Shown here in pieces: positions 4,648 through 6,912 of a stretch of 6,912 nt of DNA. Position 1 is the stretch's first letter; the number at the start of each line of letters is the position of its first letter. A program made the translations under genes and the position numbers. The notes beneath the pieces are model-generated. The model made no database searches. It had not been told where the DNA came from and saw only the letters and a list, made by a program, of their open reading frames with translations. The DNA is from an uncultured Bacilli bacterium (lineage in GTDB: Bacteria; Bacillota_I; Bacilli_A; RF39; UBA660), in contig CALVIQ010000008.1 of NCBI GenBank assembly GCA_944331815.1, positions 1-6,912 on the forward strand, read 5' to 3'.

Positions 4648-5435
4648 AAATTATCCACCAACTCTTCCATATCATAAACAACATGATCGATTAAATCATA
4701 AAACATTAAACGATTAGATAATTCCACCATAAAAGGTAATTCAAAACCTAAATTATGTAATAAATCTTCTTCTTTATAAACTTCATCCTTAGTTCCCGAT
4801 AAAACTATTTTACCTTTATCTAAAACATATATCGTATCACTTATTAACGTATCTTCAATATCATGACTAATATTTAAAATAGTTAACCCCTTATCGTTTA
4901 GTTCTTTTAAAATATTTAATATTTTTTCTTTATCAAAAGGATCTAACATTGTTAATGCTTCATCTAATATTAATATTTTAGGATCGTGAACTAAAGCAGA
5001 GGCCAAACTAACCAATTGTTTTTGATTACTATTTAAATCATGAGGATTATATTCTAATATGTCATAGATACCCAAATATTTTGTAACCTCTTCTATTTTT
5101 TTTCTAATATTTTCTTTTTTATAATTCATATTTTCTAAAGTAAACGCAATATCATCCATAACTGTTTCTGCTACAAATTGATTATCTGGATTAGCAAATA
5201 CAACACCAATAATTTTTCTTATTTCTTTAATATTATCTTTTAATAATGAAATATCATTTATTCTAATTGATCCATTATAATTATATAAACCAATTAATAT
5301 TTTTATTAAAGTAGATTTCCCACTTCCGTTAGGTCCTATTATTGATGTTATTTTGCCTTTTTCAATTTCCATGTTCAAATTTTCAAATATTTTTTTTGAT
5401 TTGTAATTAAAATTTAAATTTTTAATGGTAATCAT
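4638..5435 (-). CDS. ecfA1: ECF transporter ATP-binding protein EcfA1
   Basis: This is the partner ATPase of EcfA2 in the ECF energising module. The 265 residues contain Walker A GPNGSGKS (34-41), Walker B ILILDE (154-159, catalytic E159) and switch H191 (ISHD). Two motifs are unusual. The Q-loop reads VFANPDNQF (79-87), with Ala81 where Gln is expected. The ABC signature is LNSNQ (134-138) instead of LSGGQ. The downstream SNQKQLVSLASALV is otherwise in register with the family, so this is divergence, not a frameshift. I chose ATG 5435, with GGTGAG 4 bases upstream. An in-frame TTG at 5480 would extend the frame, but that TTG is the first base triplet of the promoter -35 hexamer and would not be in the transcript. 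First gene of the ecfA1-ecfA2-ecfT-truA operon. Confidence 0.94.
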   Translation of the reverse strand: MITIKNLNFNYKSKKIFENLNMEIEKGKITSIIGPNGSGKSTLIKILIGLYNYNGSIRINDISLLKDNIKEIRKIIGVVFANPDNQFVAETVMDDIAFTLENMNYKKENIRKKIEEVTKYLGIYDILEYNPHDLNSNQKQLVSLASALVHDPKILILDEALTMLDPFDKEKILNILKELNDKGLTILNISHDIEDTLISDTIYVLDKGKIVLSGTKDEVYKEEDLLHNLGFELPFMVELSNRLMFYDLIDHVVYDMEELVDNLWK

Positions 5436-5439
5436 AAAA

Positions 5440-5445
5440 CTCACC
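5440..5445 (-). promoter_or_regulatory. Shine-Dalgarno that fixes the ecfA1 start
   Basis: GGTGAG stands 4 bases before ATG 5435 and sits at or next to the predicted transcription start (about 5445). The ecfA1 leader would therefore be about 10 bases, consisting of little more than the ribosome binding site. It supports 5435 over upstream in-frame starts. Confidence 0.65.
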
Positions 5446-5451
5446 ATAAAT

Positions 5452-5480
5452 ATTATAATATAAAAACTATGATTTTTCAA
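5452..5480 (-). promoter_or_regulatory. Sigma-A promoter of the ecfA1-ecfA2-ecfT-truA operon
   Basis: TTGAAA (5480-5475), a 17-base spacer and TATAAT (5457-5452) match the consensus at 11 of 12 positions. The predicted start is near 5445. The promoter is divergent from, and overlaps the upstream binding region of, the aminotransferase promoter at 5488-5496. Confidence 0.78.
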
Positions 5481-5487
5481 ATAAAAG

Positions 5488-5496
5488 TGATATAAT
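5488..5496 (+). promoter_or_regulatory. Extended -10 promoter of the aminotransferase gene
   Basis: TGATATAAT is a perfect extended -10 (TGn plus TATAAT). No good -35 is seen at the right distance; ATGATT, 16 bases upstream, matches at 3 of 6 positions. The predicted start is about 5503, directly at the Shine-Dalgarno GAGGTGA (5504-5510), so the leader is about 12 bases before ATG 5515. Confidence 0.65.
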
Positions 5497-5514
5497 ATTA
5501 GACGAGGTGAGATA

Positions 5515-6780
5515 ATGGAAAATATATTTGAAAAATATGAATCAGAAGTAAGATCTTATTGTAGAACTTTTCCAAAAGAATTTGTAAAAGCAAAAGGGGC
5601 TATTATCACTGATGTTGATAATAAAGAATATATAGATTTCTTTGATGGTGCGGGCGCATTAAATTATGGTCACAACAATGATTATATAAAAGAAAAATTA
5701 ATCGACTATTTAAAGAAAGATGGAATAATTCATTCATTAGACATGTATACAACTCCTAAAAGAGAATTTATTGAGTTTTTTGAAGATAGAGTCTTAATTC
5801 CTAGAGGATTAAATTATAAAATTCAATTTACAGGGCCAACAGGAACTAATTCAGTAGAAGCAGCTTTAAAACTTGCTAGAAAAGTTAAAAAAAGAGAAAA
5901 TATTTTTGCTTTAATGGGATGTTTTCATGGTATGACATTAGGAGCTCTGGCATTAACTAGTGATAAAGATAGTAGAAAAGGTGCTGGTCTTCCACTTTCA
6001 AATGTTACACATATTCCTACACCATACATGTTTGAAGGTTTAGATATTATTAAATATCTAGATAAAATATTAACTGATGATCATTCAGGTATAGAAAAAC
6101 CTGCTGCTATTATTATTGAAACAGTTCAAGCTGAAGGTGGTGTTTATGTTTTTGATAAACAATTTTTACAAGGAATTAGAAATATATGTGATAAACACGA
6201 TATTTTAATGATCGTCGATGATATTCAAGTTGGATGTTGTAGAACAGGTAATTTCTTTTCATTTGAAAGAGCCGATATCATACCAGATATGGTTACCATG
6301 TCAAAATCTATAGGTGGTTATGGTATGCCTATGGCATTAACTTTGTTAAAGCCAGAATTAGATATTTGGAAACCTGCAGAACATAATGGAACCTTTAGAG
6401 GAAATCAATTATCTATGATTGCTGCTAAAGCTGGTTTAGAAGTTATGCTCAATAACAATGTTGAAAAACAAGTAAAAGAAAAAGAAGAAATTATTAAAAA
6501 TTTCCTAGAAGAAAATATTACAAATCATTATTCAAATTGTGATGTACGTGGAATTGGATTAATTTGGGGTGTTGATGTTCATGATGAAAGTCTTTCAAAA
6601 CAAATTGTTAAAGAATGTTTTGAAAATGGATTAATTCTTGAACGAGCAGGAAGAGAAAATTCTGTCGTAAAAATTATGCCGCCTTTGACAATCGATGAAG
6701 AAACTTTATTAAGAGGATTAAACATATTAAATAATTCTATTAAAAAAATTCTTACACAAAAAATAAAAAAACACATTTAG
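5515..6780 (+). CDS. ectB: Diaminobutyrate-2-oxoglutarate aminotransferase (EctB-like, class III, PLP)
   Basis: It is predicted to transfer an amino group between L-glutamate and L-aspartate 4-semialdehyde to give L-2,4-diaminobutyrate, the first committed step to ectoine. The 421 residues are full length. The N-terminus FEKYESEVRSYCRTFP (5-20) is diagnostic for EctB. Other landmarks are GAGALNYGHNN (45-55), LDMYTT (75-80), GPTGTNSVEAALKLARKV (107-124), FHGMTLGAL (137-145), VDDIQVG (234-240, PLP-nitrogen Asp235), TMSKS (261-265, Schiff-base K264) and EHNGTFRGN (289-297, T293). One small oddity is Cys241 in the G-C-C-R-T-G loop, where Gly is usual. The gene stands alone: ectA and ectC are absent from the window, its own promoter is immediately upstream, and a terminator follows. 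The ectoine role is therefore uncertain; diaminobutyrate could feed another product or a relocated pathway. Confidence 0.9.
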   Translation: MENIFEKYESEVRSYCRTFPKEFVKAKGAIITDVDNKEYIDFFDGAGALNYGHNNDYIKEKLIDYLKKDGIIHSLDMYTTPKREFIEFFEDRVLIPRGLNYKIQFTGPTGTNSVEAALKLARKVKKRENIFALMGCFHGMTLGALALTSDKDSRKGAGLPLSNVTHIPTPYMFEGLDIIKYLDKILTDDHSGIEKPAAIIIETVQAEGGVYVFDKQFLQGIRNICDKHDILMIVDDIQVGCCRTGNFFSFERADIIPDMVTMSKSIGGYGMPMALTLLKPELDIWKPAEHNGTFRGNQLSMIAAKAGLEVMLNNNVEKQVKEKEEIIKNFLEENITNHYSNCDVRGIGLIWGVDVHDESLSKQIVKECFENGLILERAGRENSVVKIMPPLTIDEETLLRGLNILNNSIKKILTQKIKKHI

Positions 6781-6800
6781 AACTGATTGAGAGTGTAAAA

Positions 6801-6816
6801 AACTTTGTGTAAAGTT
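6801..6816 (+). other. Small perfect hairpin in the 3' untranslated region
   Basis: AACTTT-GTGT-AAAGTT: a 6-base perfect stem with a 4-base loop, 20 bases after the aminotransferase stop codon. It is not followed by a T run, so it is not itself a terminator. The heptamer GTGTAAA occurs at 6793-6799 and again at 6807-6813. It may protect the 3' end or be chance. Confidence 0.35.
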
Positions 6817-6842
6817 ACTAATCTATGGTAATAAAGATATTT

Positions 6843-6868
6843 GAGATTGATTATATCAGTCTCTTTTT
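6843..6868 (+). terminator. Intrinsic terminator after the aminotransferase gene
   Basis: GAGATTGA, loop TTATA, TCAGTCTC, then TTTTT. All eight stem positions pair, with one U-G wobble, and the loop can close one further base pair. On the - strand no T run follows, so it acts on + strand transcripts. It ends the ectB-like transcript 62 bases after the stop codon, making that gene monocistronic. Confidence 0.85.
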
Positions 6869-6912
6869 GTTATCATAATAATAACATAAATTAAATTATT
6901 TTCAAAGATCAT

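Noticed and set aside
5436..5480. N-terminal extension of EcfA1 from a TTG at 5480
   Set aside because: The TTG is part of the -35 hexamer TTGAAA, the region contains the -10 box, and the ABC domain starts normally at the ATG at 5435.
6579..6776. 65-codon reading frame on the - strand inside the aminotransferase gene
   Set aside because: It is fully antisense to a strongly conserved coding region, has no convincing ribosome site or recognisable product, and is a typical shadow frame in AT-rich DNA.
6847..6860. Extended -10-like TGATATAAT on the - strand inside the terminator
   Set aside because: There is no -35 at a proper distance, and the sequence is explained by the terminator stem and loop.
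6855..6912. Possible C-terminal end of a - strand gene entering from the right edge (about 18 codons open to the edge, ending TGA)
   Set aside because: It is too short to judge, has no conserved sequence, and no terminator in that direction follows.
1..6912. CRISPR array, tRNA, rRNA or insertion sequence
   Set aside because: No regularly spaced repeats, cloverleaf, rRNA-like sequence or transposase is seen on either strand.

Overview
This window is very AT-rich. It uses the standard code: ecfT ends in TGA and Trp is written TGG, which argues against a code-4 Mycoplasma. Gene content and sequence flavour suggest a low-GC Bacilli/Firmicutes genome, perhaps an Erysipelotrichia-like or Mollicutes-related gut lineage. 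That placement is inference only.

Layout. A divergent promoter region (5436-5514) splits the window. To the right, on the + strand, is one stand-alone gene for an EctB-type diaminobutyrate/2-oxoglutarate aminotransferase (5515-6780), followed by a clear intrinsic terminator. To the left, all on the - strand and tightly overlapped, runs the classical Firmicutes block ecfA1-ecfA2-ecfT-truA: the energising module of the ECF vitamin/micronutrient transporters, with a tRNA pseudouridine synthase. In many Firmicutes truA is followed by rplM-rpsI. Here truA is instead followed by an unrecognised 209-codon gene and then a two-gene toxin-antitoxin module. The first gene of that module is a small RelA/SpoT-domain protein of the toxSAS type (902-1513). 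The second is a Panacea-domain (DUF4065) antitoxin (138-899). The module has its own perfect-consensus sigma-A promoter (TTGACA-17-TATAAT), candidate operators and a terminator.

At the left edge a second perfect sigma-A promoter is nested in the module's terminator. It drives a leader with two interlocked inverted repeats and then a start codon at 11-9 (M-K-N...) that is cut by the window edge. By gene order this may be rplM with a ribosomal-protein leader, but only 11 coding bases are visible.

How the genes relate. The ECF proteins should assemble at the membrane as EcfA1-EcfA2-EcfT with S-components encoded elsewhere. The ATPase pair shows asymmetric decay of catalytic motifs. The toxSAS/Panacea pair looks intact and translationally coupled, with a weak Shine-Dalgarno for the toxin and a near-perfect one for the antitoxin. 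The unrecognised gene between truA and the module has a doubtful start, an in-frame amber codon just upstream, and an imperfect direct repeat at its two ends. This fits a recently rearranged accessory segment. There is no gene-free stretch over 300 bases.
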